NCBI GenBank assembly: GCA_905233545.1
Contig: CAJOEV010000003.1
Location: 1 to 64,000 of the forward strand
DNA: 64,000 nucleotides
Direction: 5' to 3'
Source of the DNA: an uncultured Eubacterium sp.
Lineage (GTDB): Bacteria; Bacillota; Clostridia; Oscillospirales; Acutalibacteraceae
The position numbers were made by a program, and so were the translations under genes. The notes beneath the pieces are model-generated. The model saw nothing but the letters and a program-made list of their open reading frames with translations, did not search any database and had not been told where the DNA came from. This document shows, piece by piece, positions 23,976 through 32,394 of this stretch. Positions within the stretch are counted from its first letter, which is position 1; every line of letters starts with the position of its first letter.

Positions 23976-24947
23976 AGCTCTTGCAACCATTTCGCCGTAC
24001 TCTTCCTTGCTCTTTTTGATGAACTCTTCAACCTGTTTTGCCGAAGGCATTGCATCCGAGCAGGAGTGAGCCGAAATGAGAATTGAAGCCGAAGCCGAAC
24101 CGAATTCAAGGCAGTCGATTATATCCTTGCCCTGAAGAAGTGAATAAAGGAAGGATGAGCCATATCCGTCGCCGCCGCCGAAGCCCTTGAGCTTAACTGC
24201 GGGGAAGGGCTTTATTGTGTAGAACTTGCCGTCGTTTGTATACGCTGTTGATCCTTCCTTGCCGTGCTTGATAACACAGATTGAAGCGCCGAAAGACTGC
24301 CAGTATTTTGCGCTTTCGGGGTCGCTTTCTCTTGCGCCTATAATTCCTTCGGTTAAATCGAACTCTTCTCTTGAGCCCATAATGATGTCTGCATTCTGAG
24401 CAACAAGGGAGTAGTAAACAGCGATTTCATCCTTGCTCTTCCATGTGTATTCACGGTAGTCGATATCGAAGATAATTCTTGTTGCGTTTTTCTTAGCAAG
24501 AATCATTGCCTTGAGACAAGCCTCTCTTGAAGGACTCTGAGCAAGAGCCGTTCCGCTGATAACAATTGCCTTTGCGGAAGCTATGTAGCTCTCGTCGATA
24601 TCCTCAGGAGCCATACAGAAGTCGGCAACCTTATCCCTGTACATAAGGATTGAGCTCTTTTCCTTTGAAAGAATTTCAGTGAAGGTTAAGCCAAGGCATT
24701 CGCCGTTTTTAGCTCTTGTGATTCTTGATGTATCAATTCCTTCTACACAGCCCTGGAAACCGACCTTGCAGCCGAGTCTTGCAAGACCAACCGCAATGTT
24801 TGCGGGTGAACCGCCGACATATTTGTTGAAATTTGATGACTCAGAAAGAGGCATATACATATCGGTGGGGTTGAAGTCGATTGCAATTCTTCCAATCGGA
24901 ATGAAGTCAATCGGTCTTGACATATCAAATGTAATATAATTTTGCAT
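23973..24947 (-). CDS. iolC: PfkB-family sugar kinase, 5-dehydro-2-deoxygluconokinase-like (IolC)
   Basis: A 324-residue ribokinase-fold enzyme. N-terminal IGRIAIDFNP and YVGGSPANIAVGLARLG form the sugar-binding motif; GFGGGDGYGSSFLYSLL (about 255-271) is the PfkB motif 2 with the catalytic Asp and anion hole, although the usual GAGD reads GGGD. The opening FDMSRPIDFIPIGRIAIDF is typical of IolC from the myo-inositol pathway. It follows a class II aldolase gene in the same direction, which fits phosphorylation and cleavage of DKG-6-phosphate. No other iol genes are in the window, so another ketosugar remains possible. Confidence 0.75.
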   Translation of the reverse strand: MQNYITFDMSRPIDFIPIGRIAIDFNPTDMYMPLSESSNFNKYVGGSPANIAVGLARLGCKVGFQGCVEGIDTSRITRAKNGECLGLTFTEILSKEKSSILMYRDKVADFCMAPEDIDESYIASAKAIVISGTALAQSPSREACLKAMILAKKNATRIIFDIDYREYTWKSKDEIAVYYSLVAQNADIIMGSREEFDLTEGIIGARESDPESAKYWQSFGASICVIKHGKEGSTAYTNDGKFYTIKPFPAVKLKGFGGGDGYGSSFLYSLLQGKDIIDCLEFGSASASILISAHSCSDAMPSAKQVEEFIKKSKEEYGEMVARA

Positions 24948-24959
24948 AATTCTTTCTCC

Positions 24960-25808
24960 TTAACATTTTGCTCTGTTATCTGTTCCGAAAATTAAAATGT
25001 GGCGCTTTGCGTTGCGGTATGCGCCCTCAACCTCGGCAGCCTGCAGGTCGTAGTAACCGCCAATGCTGTTTTCAGTATAACAGTCATGAACTGTTTTTTC
25101 AACCATATCAAAGGTTGCGGTTGCAATATTTATCTTCTTTATGCCTGTTTTAGAGCATCTGACAAAATCGTCGGGTGTTATTCCCGTTCCGCCGTGAAGA
25201 ACAAGGGGCGTTTTTGTTATACGCTCGACTTCTTCAAGAATGTCAAAACGGAGCTTCGGAGTCGATTTATAATTTCCGTGAGCATTTCCGATTGCAATTG
25301 CAAGCGCGTCTACATTTGTTTCTTTTTCAAAACGAACAGCGTCCTCGGGCTTTGTGCAGTTAATTGCAATGTCCTCGCTTCCGTCCTCGCTTCCGCCGAC
25401 ACAGCCGATTTCAGCCTCAACAGCAGCGCCGTACTGCTTTGCTTTTTTTATTACCTCATTTGTCTGTTTGATGTTTTCATCAAGAGGAAGATGGGAACCG
25501 TCAAACATAACGGAGGTAAAGCCGATATCAAGCGCCTGAGAGATTTTTTCCATTGTTTTGCCGTGGTCAAAATGAACGGCAACGGGGGTTGAAGCAGCTT
25601 TTGCCGCAGCAACCATAAGCGGACCGATGACCTCAAGCGGTGATTGCTTTAAACGAACTTCCGCAATCTGAAGAATAACGGGTGCGTTAAGCTCCTTAGC
25701 TGCCTTAAGAACGCCGAGAACCATTTCCATATTTGCAACGGAGAATGAACCGACTGCATAATTGCCATTTTCGGCATCGGCAAGCAGCTCTTTCATATTA
25801 ACAAGCAT
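24960..25808 (-). CDS. Class II (zinc) ketose-bisphosphate aldolase, IolJ/Fba-like
   Basis: A 282-residue TIM-barrel aldolase. It shows GSFSVANMEMVLGV, VHFDHGKTMEKI (metal-binding His and the catalytic Asp region), AEIGCVGGSEDG, IGNAHGNYK (second metal His), LHGGTGI (third metal His) and KINIATATF for phosphate binding. The length and these motifs fit the class II aldolase group that includes FbaA, GatY/KbaY and IolJ. With the IolC-like kinase 12 bases downstream, cleavage of 2-deoxy-5-keto-gluconate-6-phosphate (IolJ role) is the best guess. Confidence 0.8.
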   Translation of the reverse strand: MLVNMKELLADAENGNYAVGSFSVANMEMVLGVLKAAKELNAPVILQIAEVRLKQSPLEVIGPLMVAAAKAASTPVAVHFDHGKTMEKISQALDIGFTSVMFDGSHLPLDENIKQTNEVIKKAKQYGAAVEAEIGCVGGSEDGSEDIAINCTKPEDAVRFEKETNVDALAIAIGNAHGNYKSTPKLRFDILEEVERITKTPLVLHGGTGITPDDFVRCSKTGIKKINIATATFDMVEKTVHDCYTENSIGGYYDLQAAEVEGAYRNAKRHILIFGTDNRAKC

Positions 25809-25837
25809 AGTGGTATTCCTTTCAACTTATTTACAAT

Positions 25838-25866
25838 ATTTTACTACATATATATTTTGTTTGCAA
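25838..25866 (-). promoter_or_regulatory. Sigma-A promoter of the aldolase-kinase pair
   Basis: On the minus strand TTGCAA (25866-25861), 17 bases, TAAAAT (25843-25838). It is divergent from the rnpB promoter. Confidence 0.65.
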
Positions 25867-25883
25867 CTAATTTTTAATAATAG

Positions 25884-25912
25884 TTGATTTTAGTGAAAAA
25901 ATATTTTATTAT
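25884..25912 (+). promoter_or_regulatory. Sigma-A promoter of rnpB
   Basis: TTGATT (25884-25889), 17 bases, TATTAT (25907-25912). The predicted start, 6-8 bases on, matches the 5' end of RNase P RNA. Confidence 0.75.
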
Positions 25913-25918
25913 TATATC

Positions 25919-26253
25919 TGCGAGTTGTCCAGACGGTTGCGCGGATAGCAATATCCGTGAGGAAAGTCCGAGCAGCGCAGAGCAGGATGACGGCTAACGG
26001 CCGCCGAGGGTGACCTTAGGGAAAGTGCAACAGAAATAAACCGCCTACTTTGTAGGTAAGGATGGAAAGGCGGGGTAAGAGCCCACCGAGCAGATGGAGA
26101 CACCTGCTGCCATGTAAACCCCATCCGCTGCAACGCCGACAGAAGAGTTGTTTGCTCGACACATAACTTCGAAGGGCGGCTTGAGCGTATTGGCAACAAT
26201 GCGTCGAGATAGATAATCGTCCACGACAGAACTCGGCTTACGGGCAACTCGTA
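25919..26253 (+). ncRNA. rnpB: RNase P RNA, bacterial class A
   Basis: It is recognised by conserved blocks: the 5' strand CGAGTTGTCCAGACGGT, GAGGAAAGTCCGAGC (CR-I), GGGTAAGAGCCCACCG (CR-II/III region), the ACAGAA block (CR-IV) before ACTCGGCTTACGGGC (CR-V), and the 3' CAACTCG, which pairs with the 5' CGAGTTG to close helix P1. The P4 sequences are present at both ends. It is the catalytic RNA that matures tRNA 5' ends. The ends are given to within a few bases. A hairpin at about 26253-26280 (AGAGCGGG with CCCTGCTCT, one bulge) follows but has no T-run. Confidence 0.97.
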
Positions 26254-26305
26254 TAGAGCGGGCAAGTTATTTCCCTGCTCTGAAATTAGTATTGAAGGTG
26301 ATTAT

Positions 26306-27574
26306 TTGCCAAGATTTGATAGAGAGGGATTCAATCCCGAAAGAAGAATTGACAACGATTCAAGGGACAGAAGCGTTCCCGTTGATGAAAACTATTATAG
26401 TGACGGCGATTTCGAGCTCGCTCCCCCCGAGCGCAACACACGCCAGCTCAGTGAAGAGTTTTCTCCCGATGTTTTCAATGATTTCGACCGCCAGCGCAGG
26501 GAGCAAAACGAAAGGGAAGCTGAAATTCGAAGAAGAGAGCGTCCCGAAAGGCGGGAGCGCCCCGAAAAACCGAAGAAGTCTCCCAAAAACAAAAAGAAGA
26601 AAAAAGGCGTAAATCCGAAGGGTATTTTAGCCGCTGTTCTTGCCTTGATTCTTGTTATTGTTCTTATTGCCTCCGCAATGGTTAACGGCATTTTGAAAAA
26701 AATCAATTATGATGACAAGGTAGAAAATCAATATGTTCAAAGCTCCCAGCTTAAAAGCTCGCCGAGGGTTAAAAACATTCTTCTGCTCGGTGTTGACGCA
26801 AGAAAGAATCAGGATACAAAAACAAGCCATCCCGATTCAATGATGCTTGTTTCGGTTGACTCAAAGCATCACTGCATTAAGATGATTTCATTCCTGCGAG
26901 ACAGTTGGGTATACATTCCCTCAAAGGGATATAATCAGAGAATAAACACAGCGGGTCAGGAACACGGCTACAGCGGAGTTGTTGATGCGATTGAGTATAA
27001 CTACGGCGTTGACATAGACGGATATGTTGTAACCGATTTCGAGATGTTCAAAGCAATGGTTGACAGCATCGGCGGCGTTGAAATTGAGGTAACTGAAAAG
27101 GAAGCCGCCGAGGTTACCAATCACAAGGTAAGATACGGTCATGTTAAGCTCAAGGCGGGCAAGCATAAATTAACGGGTAAGCAGGCGCTTGCATATTCAA
27201 GAATCAGAAAAATCGATACCGATTTTATGCGTGCAAAACGCCAGAGAACGGTTATTAATGCAATAATCGACGAGGTCAAAACAAATCCGTTTAAGCTCTA
27301 TAAGCTTGCAAACGGTGCAGCGCCCTATCTTGAAACAGATTTATCAAAGGGTCAGCTTAAAAGACTTGTTATGGCAGCGCTCCCCTGCATGACAAAGGAG
27401 AGAACGGATGCAAGAGTTCCTTTTGACGGCACATGGGAATATGCAAATATAAATGGCGCTTCCGTAATCAGCGTTGACGCGGAGAAAAACAAAGAGCTTC
27501 TCAGAGAATATATTTATGAAAGAACAGCCGAAGATATTCTTGCAGAGGAAGCAGCGAAGGAAGCGGCTAAATAA
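26306..27574 (+). CDS. LytR-CpsA-Psr (LCP) family cell-wall glycopolymer ligase
   Basis: A 422-residue protein. It has a long charged, Arg/Glu-rich cytoplasmic N-terminus (about 1-105, with RPERRERPEKPKKSPKNKKKKK), one transmembrane helix (about 110-131) and an extracellular LCP domain. LCP motifs: NILLLGVDAR, HPDSMMLVSVD, KMISFLRDSWVYIP with the catalytic-type Arg-Asp, YSRIRKIDTDFMRAKRQRTVI. These enzymes move polymers from undecaprenyl carriers to peptidoglycan. The start is TTG 26306 after GAAGGTGA; no better start is available. It lies just downstream of rnpB and ends at a terminator. Confidence 0.9.
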   Translation: MPRFDREGFNPERRIDNDSRDRSVPVDENYYSDGDFELAPPERNTRQLSEEFSPDVFNDFDRQRREQNEREAEIRRRERPERRERPEKPKKSPKNKKKKKGVNPKGILAAVLALILVIVLIASAMVNGILKKINYDDKVENQYVQSSQLKSSPRVKNILLLGVDARKNQDTKTSHPDSMMLVSVDSKHHCIKMISFLRDSWVYIPSKGYNQRINTAGQEHGYSGVVDAIEYNYGVDIDGYVVTDFEMFKAMVDSIGGVEIEVTEKEAAEVTNHKVRYGHVKLKAGKHKLTGKQALAYSRIRKIDTDFMRAKRQRTVINAIIDEVKTNPFKLYKLANGAAPYLETDLSKGQLKRLVMAALPCMTKERTDARVPFDGTWEYANINGASVISVDAEKNKELLREYIYERTAEDILAEEAAKEAAK

Positions 27575-27603
27575 TGCATAGTGCAAAATGCAAAGTGCAA
27601 AGT
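27573..27603 (+). repeat. ATGCA/GTGCAAA low-complexity repeat
   Basis: Imperfect tandem units of ATGCATA / GTGCAAA run from the stop of the LCP gene to the next hairpin. Similar to the tandem at 23940-23975. Confidence 0.5.
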
Positions 27604-27650
27604 TAAGGGGCTGGCTCACGAAAAGTGAGACAGCCCCTTAGTTATATTTT
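27604..27650 (+). terminator. Long terminator hairpin of the LCP gene
   Basis: TAAGGGGCTG (27604-27613) and CTCAC (27615-27619) pair with GTGAG (27625-27629) and CAGCCCCTTA (27631-27640), with a single G/A mismatch between the arms. A T-rich tail follows. Confidence 0.8.
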
Positions 27651-27659
27651 GCGATTTCA

Positions 27660-27815
27660 TCGAAAAGTTATATTATTACGAGCTTGCGAGTAACAAGGTT
27701 CTAATCCAAAGGATTAGGTTCTTATATCTGCCTTTAATAAACTTGGCGAAGCCAAATATCACTGCGACAGCAATATAACTGCGAAGCAATATAACTCGCC
27801 GACGGCGAATATAAC
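27660..27815. repeat. Array of mini-hairpins joined by ATATAA-type linkers
   Basis: Consecutive short palindromes: CTAATCC-AAA-GGATTAG (27701-27717), TTGGC-GAA-GCCAA (27743-27755), TGC-GACA-GCA (27763-27772), TGC-GAA-GCA (27780-27788) and TCGCC-GAC-GGCGA (27796-27808). The last four are each followed by ATAT, and the last three by ATATAACT. No frame of note runs through it. It looks like a composite intergenic repeat; function unknown. Confidence 0.65.
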
Positions 27816-27823
27816 TGAAGGAA

Positions 27824-27858
27824 AAAGAACTTGGCTTAAATTACAAGCCAAGTTCTTT
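27824..27858. terminator. Terminator embedded in the end of the radical SAM gene
   Basis: AAAGAACTTGGCTT (27824-27837) pairs with AAGCCAAGTTCTTT (27845-27858). For the minus-strand gene, one arm codes for its last residues (KELGL) and the stop lies in the loop. Confidence 0.85.
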
Positions 27859-29253
27859 TTTTCCTTCTTCTGTGTCTCTCCAATACTGAGTAAACGGGTG
27901 GAAGCGTTCCTGTTCCTCCCAGATTTCCTTTGCTTTGGGAGCCCAGTTTTTGGCATATTCATCGGTTTTCGAGCAAAGCTCATCCGCGCTTTCTTCTTTA
28001 ACAAGGTTGGTTGATTTTGCTCCGCTTGTTTTAACGATGTTTCTGAGCTTTTCGGGATTTTCAAGCATTGGGCAGGGGCGAAGCATATTATCGTTGAACG
28101 GCTGTCCCTTGTAGAATTCTTTGAAAAGAGGGGATTTCAGGCATTCAAGAACGCTTTTCTCCTTGATATTGCAGTCGCTGTAGTGGATGAATACACAGGG
28201 CTCAACATCACCTTCGGAGTTAACATGGAAGTAGTTTCTTCCGCCTGCAATACATCCTCCGACGAATTCGCCGTCATGCTGAAAGTCAACGGTGAAAATC
28301 GGTTTACCCGTTTTGCTGTCTCTCTTTTCTCTGATAGCTCTGTAAACATGTTCTCTCTGTTCGGGAGTTAAAAGCAAGCTTGTGTCTGCGCCCGCTCCAA
28401 TCGGCATATAGTGGAAATACCATGAGAAAATTGCACCGTTTTCAATCTCCATATCATAGAACTCGTCGCTTGTAACAGCTTCATAGTTCTGGCTTGTGTA
28501 GCAAACCGAGGTGCCGAAAATGCATTTATGCTTTTTAAGAAGCTGCATTGCGTCGATAACTTTTTGATAAACGCCCTCACCGCGTCTTGCGTCGGTTGTT
28601 TCCTCGCTTCCTTCAACTGAAAGCGCAAGCGCAAGATTGCCCGCTTTTTTCATATCCTCACAGAACTTGTCGTCAACAAGAGTTCCGTTTGTGAAACAGA
28701 GGAAAATGCAATCCTTGTTTTCGCGCACAAGGGTTAAAACATCATCTTTTCTTACCAGGGGCTCGCCGCCTGTGAACATAAAGAAATGTGTTCCGAGCTC
28801 CTTTGCTTCTTTAATGAGCCTTCTCATATCGTCAAGCTCAAGGTTTGATTTATGACCGTATTCAGCTGCCCAACAGCCCTTGCATTTTAGATTGCAGGCG
28901 CTTGTCGGGTCTAGAAGAATAACCCAGGGAATGTTGCATCCGAGCTTTTCTCTGTTTGAACGAAGTGCCGAGGTGCCAACATATCCTGCGTCAATAGCAA
29001 AGGTGAGAGCAAGGGAGGTAAAGGCGTCCCTGTCCAGATTCTCAAGCCCGTTGAAGAGATACTCATGCCAGATATTGTTTTTATCGGTGATTATTTCAAT
29101 CGGTTTTTCAAAGGTTGATTTCGGATACATCTTTCCTGCAACCATCTTGCCGATTTTAACAATCCTGAGCAGATTTCTTTCGGGATTTTTATAAGCATAT
29201 TTAAATATTAGATTTCCTAATTTATGAAGGGTTTTACTGCTTATTTTAGCCAT
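27841..29253 (-). CDS. Radical SAM protein with C-terminal auxiliary cysteine region
   Basis: A 470-residue enzyme. The radical SAM core starts at LLDPTSACNLKCKGC (Cys 120, 124, 127), with the GGEP motif in FMFTGGEPLVR. After the barrel come CIAGGRNYFHVNSEGDVEPCVFIHYSDCN and MLRPCPMLENP, cysteines of a SPASM/twitch-like region for an auxiliary cluster. A ~110-residue N-terminal helical region precedes the core. The family (long N-terminus, WAAEYG after the cluster) is common in gut Clostridia, but I cannot name its substrate; peptide or lipid modification are possible. It lies 17 bases after argS in the same direction. Confidence 0.75.
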   Translation of the reverse strand: MAKISSKTLHKLGNLIFKYAYKNPERNLLRIVKIGKMVAGKMYPKSTFEKPIEIITDKNNIWHEYLFNGLENLDRDAFTSLALTFAIDAGYVGTSALRSNREKLGCNIPWVILLDPTSACNLKCKGCWAAEYGHKSNLELDDMRRLIKEAKELGTHFFMFTGGEPLVRKDDVLTLVRENKDCIFLCFTNGTLVDDKFCEDMKKAGNLALALSVEGSEETTDARRGEGVYQKVIDAMQLLKKHKCIFGTSVCYTSQNYEAVTSDEFYDMEIENGAIFSWYFHYMPIGAGADTSLLLTPEQREHVYRAIREKRDSKTGKPIFTVDFQHDGEFVGGCIAGGRNYFHVNSEGDVEPCVFIHYSDCNIKEKSVLECLKSPLFKEFYKGQPFNDNMLRPCPMLENPEKLRNIVKTSGAKSTNLVKEESADELCSKTDEYAKNWAPKAKEIWEEQERFHPFTQYWRDTEEGKKELGL

Positions 29254-29270
29254 ACTTTTTCTAAGCCTTT

Positions 29271-30959
29271 CTACATTGACTGAGGTGCGTCAATTTTTAG
29301 CATTGTAAGGATATTCTTAATAGTGTCTTTAACCGCTGTGCAAAGGCAGAGCCTTGCCTGCATCAGCTCTTCATCCTCAAGAACAACTCTTTTTGCATTA
29401 TAGAATTTGTGGAAAAGAGTTGCGAGGTCAATAACATAATGAGTGATTTTTGCGGGGTCGTACTGCTTTGCGGCTGAAACGATTTCGCCCGTCAGTTTTG
29501 AAAGGTGGGAGATAAGCTCTCTTTCCTCATCGCTTGAAAGAAGGTTGAGGTTAACATCTTCGGGTGATTTAAGAACAACACCCTGCTCCTCGGCTTTTCT
29601 GATGATTGAGCAGATTCGTGCGTGTGCATACTGAACATAGTATACGGGGTTATCGCTTGACTGCTTAGCTGCAAGCTCCAAATCAAAATCAAAGTGAGAA
29701 TTAGGCTCTCTGAGATTGAAGAAAAATCTTGCCGCGTCAATCGGAACCTCTTCAAGAAGGGTGTTAAGAGTAATTGCCTTACCGCTTCTTTTTGAAAGCT
29801 TGATTGTTTCGCCGTTGCTTACCAGTCTTACCATCTGCATAATGACTATATCAAGTCTTGAAGCGTCAATTCCAAGTGCGGTAAGCGCCGCCTTCATTCT
29901 TGCAATATATCCGTGGTGGTCGGCTCCGAGAACATCAATAGCCGTATCAAAGCCCCTCGTTATAAGCTTGTTATAATGATATGCAATATCGGGCACAATA
30001 TATGTCGGAAGTCCGTTTGCACGAACAAGAACTATGTCCTTATCATTGCCGTATTCGCTTGCTTTAAACCAGAGCGCTCCGTCTTGCTCATAGGTTACGC
30101 CCTTTTCCTTGAGCGCATTTATTACCTTATCAACAGAGCCGTCGTTGTGGAGCGTTGATTCCCTGAACCACTTATCATAGGTGATTCTGTATTTTTTAAG
30201 GTCTCTTTCAAGTCCTTCAATATTTTTCGGAAGCGCATAGTCAACAAGCGCATTTCTTCTTTGGGCGCTTTCGGTTTCTGCGTATTTGCTGCCGAATTCA
30301 TCAAAGAAATTCTTTGCGTGTTCGGTAATATCCGCGCCGTGATATGCATCCTCGGGCATTTCAATATCATTTCCGCAAAGCTGGAGATATCTGACTTCAA
30401 GCGAGGTTGCAAATTTTTCAATCTGATTGCCTGCGTCATTGATATAGAATTCTCTTTTTGTGTCAAAGCCTGCATATTCAAGAACTGCAGCAAGACAGTC
30501 GCCGATAGCGCCGCCCCTTGCGTTGCCGATATGCATAGGTCCTGTCGGGTTTGCGGAAACAAATTCAACAATAACGCTTTTTCCTTTGCCGAAATCCGAT
30601 TTTCCGTAATCTTCGCCCTTATCAAAAACATCACAGATGATTTGTGAATAGTATTTTTGAGAGAGATAGAAGTTGATGAAGCCGGGACCTGCAATTTCAG
30701 CTTTTTCAATGAGTGAATCCTCAAGCTTAAGATTATCGACAATGCTTTTTGCAATAAGCGGGGGAGCTTTTCTGAAAACTCTTGCACCTGCCATAGCAAC
30801 ATTTGTTGAAAAGTCGCCGTTTTTCTTGTCCGAGGGCTTTTCAATTATGAAATCGGGAAGCGCTCCCTCGGGGAGCTCACCCTTTTCAATCGCAGTGTTA
30901 ATTGCAGCAACAACCGCTTCTTTTATATAATTCTGAGTTTTTTCAACTAACTGAGACAT
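29271..30959 (-). CDS. argS: Arginyl-tRNA synthetase
   Basis: A 562-residue class I synthetase. It has the Arg-specific N-terminal domain (about 1-110), the HIGH-like motif SANPTGPMHIGNARGG (about 123-138), the KMSKS-like KLSKRSGKAITL, and the DALR anticodon-binding domain with YVQYAHARICSIIRKA and YNAKRVV near the end. It charges tRNA-Arg in the cytoplasm. It sits 22 bases after the ywiB-like gene, the same neighbour as in Bacillus. Confidence 0.96.
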   Translation of the reverse strand: MSQLVEKTQNYIKEAVVAAINTAIEKGELPEGALPDFIIEKPSDKKNGDFSTNVAMAGARVFRKAPPLIAKSIVDNLKLEDSLIEKAEIAGPGFINFYLSQKYYSQIICDVFDKGEDYGKSDFGKGKSVIVEFVSANPTGPMHIGNARGGAIGDCLAAVLEYAGFDTKREFYINDAGNQIEKFATSLEVRYLQLCGNDIEMPEDAYHGADITEHAKNFFDEFGSKYAETESAQRRNALVDYALPKNIEGLERDLKKYRITYDKWFRESTLHNDGSVDKVINALKEKGVTYEQDGALWFKASEYGNDKDIVLVRANGLPTYIVPDIAYHYNKLITRGFDTAIDVLGADHHGYIARMKAALTALGIDASRLDIVIMQMVRLVSNGETIKLSKRSGKAITLNTLLEEVPIDAARFFFNLREPNSHFDFDLELAAKQSSDNPVYYVQYAHARICSIIRKAEEQGVVLKSPEDVNLNLLSSDEERELISHLSKLTGEIVSAAKQYDPAKITHYVIDLATLFHKFYNAKRVVLEDEELMQARLCLCTAVKDTIKNILTMLKIDAPQSM

Positions 30960-30981
30960 TTGCTTCTCCTGTGGTTTGCTA

Positions 30982-31407
30982 TTAGTTTAGTTTAAATGTG
31001 ACCTCAACCTCATTCATTGATGAGATTGCGCCGTTAATATCAATATCGTAATCAAAATTAAAACTTCCGCCGTTTTCATCACAGCTGTGTTCAATATTCT
31101 TTCCGTATATGCCCATAAGAACATCGCCGAACTCGGTTGCATAGTTGCAGAGGTTTCTCTTTGAGCGTTCAATTATCAGAAGCGAACCGCTTTTTCCTTC
31201 TCTTAAAAGCTGAACGGTTTTCTTATCCTTCGAAACGCTTAAACTCGTTTTTACGGGAGCATAGGGAGGCTCCTGTTCCTCGGTATATCTGAGTATATAA
31301 TTATCTTTTGTTTCCTCAAAAGTTCCGACGGTTGTTAATTCAATTTTGTCGCGGTCTTTGCCGAAACGCTGAGTTCCGACAACCTTTATCAACGCTTTTT
31401 TGTCCAT
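30982..31407 (-). CDS. DUF1934 / YwiB-family beta-barrel protein
   Basis: A 141-residue protein of mostly beta strands. It opens with ALIKVVGTQRFGKDRDKIELTTVG, then DNYILRYTEEQE and NLCNYATEFGDVLMGIYGKNIE, and ends GGSFNFDYDIDINGAISSMNEVEVTFKL. The closing F-x-Y-x-x-D-I-N-x-x-x-x-S-x-N-x-x-x-I/V pattern is typical of DUF1934 (YwiB), a lipocalin-like fold of unknown role. Its place directly before argS supports the call. Confidence 0.8.
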   Translation of the reverse strand: MDKKALIKVVGTQRFGKDRDKIELTTVGTFEETKDNYILRYTEEQEPPYAPVKTSLSVSKDKKTVQLLREGKSGSLLIIERSKRNLCNYATEFGDVLMGIYGKNIEHSCDENGGSFNFDYDIDINGAISSMNEVEVTFKLN

Positions 31408-31415
31408 ATCATTTC

Positions 31416-32231
31416 CTATATAAACTTGAATATATCAATAAATTCGCATTTATCTTCAATGTCATCGCCGAGAAGAACATTTGCAACATCACAGAAATTC
31501 TGGGTTTTATCGGACACAAAGAATTTCTGAGTTCCGGTATGAGAGCTTTCGTTTGCAAGATTTTCCTTTTCGAGAACCTCTTTAACATACAGCGCTTCTT
31601 CATACCCCGTGTCGATTAAAGTGACATTTTCTCCTGCAATTTTCTGAATTATCGGAGAAAGAATAGGGAAGTGGGTGCAGCCGAGAATAATTGTGTCCGC
31701 TCCTGCATCAAGAATCGGAGCGATATATCTTTTGACTGCGGCATTTGCAACCTCGTCATCAATGTCTATCCAGTTGTTTTCAACAAGAGAAACAAGCATA
31801 GGACAGGCAACGGATATAACATTTGCATTCGGATTTGTTTTGTGTATCTCGTCGTTAAATGCGTTTGAGTTAACGGTTGCGCTTGTTCCCATAACGCCGA
31901 TAATATTGTTTTTTGTAGCAAGCGCAGCAGCTTTTGCAGAAGGCTTTGTTATTCCTGTTGCGGGCTCGTTTATTTTATCAATCAGTCCCGAGGCAACAGT
32001 TGAAACTGTTCCGCAGGCAGCAACAATCATTTTGCATGAGAAGGTTCTGAGAAATTTGATATCCTGAGCTGCATATGTTTCAATCGTTTCATTCGAACGG
32101 CTTCCGTAGGGAACTCTTCCCGTATCGCCGAAATAAACAATATCTTCACCGGGAAGTATTTTTTTCATAGCCCGAACGGTTGAAAGTCCGCCAAGCCCGG
32201 AATCAAAAACTCCAATCGGTCTTTTGTCCAT
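31416..32231 (-). CDS. murI: Glutamate racemase MurI
   Basis: A 271-residue enzyme with PIGVFDSGLGGLSTVRA at the N-terminus and both catalytic cysteines in conserved settings: MIVAACGTVST (about 74) and IILGCTHFPIL (about 185). It interconverts L- and D-glutamate for peptidoglycan. The start is ATG 32231, seven bases after AAGGTG; the ATG two codons earlier is too close to the ribosome site. First gene of murI-ywiB-argS-radical SAM. Confidence 0.94.
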   Translation of the reverse strand: MDKRPIGVFDSGLGGLSTVRAMKKILPGEDIVYFGDTGRVPYGSRSNETIETYAAQDIKFLRTFSCKMIVAACGTVSTVASGLIDKINEPATGITKPSAKAAALATKNNIIGVMGTSATVNSNAFNDEIHKTNPNANVISVACPMLVSLVENNWIDIDDEVANAAVKRYIAPILDAGADTIILGCTHFPILSPIIQKIAGENVTLIDTGYEEALYVKEVLEKENLANESSHTGTQKFFVSDKTQNFCDVANVLLGDDIEDKCEFIDIFKFI

Positions 32232-32276
32232 TTGCATTCACCTTCCTGAGAGCTCACAGCAATTTTAATTCTAATT

Positions 32277-32305
32277 ATTCTATCATATTATTTTATTAAT
32301 ATCAA
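32277..32305 (-). promoter_or_regulatory. Sigma-A promoter of murI-ywiB-argS
   Basis: On the minus strand TTGATA (32305-32300), 17 bases, TAGAAT (32282-32277). Confidence 0.65.
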
Positions 32306-32332
32306 CACTAACTTTAATTTTAAAAATAATTC

Positions 32333-32361
32333 GTGACAAAACAGAATCTTAGTGATATAAT
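32333..32361 (+). promoter_or_regulatory. Sigma-A promoter of the 279-residue unknown gene
   Basis: GTGACA (32333-32338), 17 bases, TATAAT (32356-32361). AAAGGAA precedes the ATG at 32395. Confidence 0.65.
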
Positions 32362-32394
32362 GTTTGTGTATGTTTATTTGAAAGGAACGAAAAA

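Noticed and set aside
27660-27815. CRISPR array
   Set aside because: The repeats are short palindromes of differing sequence with ~6-8-base linkers; no uniform 25-40-base repeats, no cas genes.
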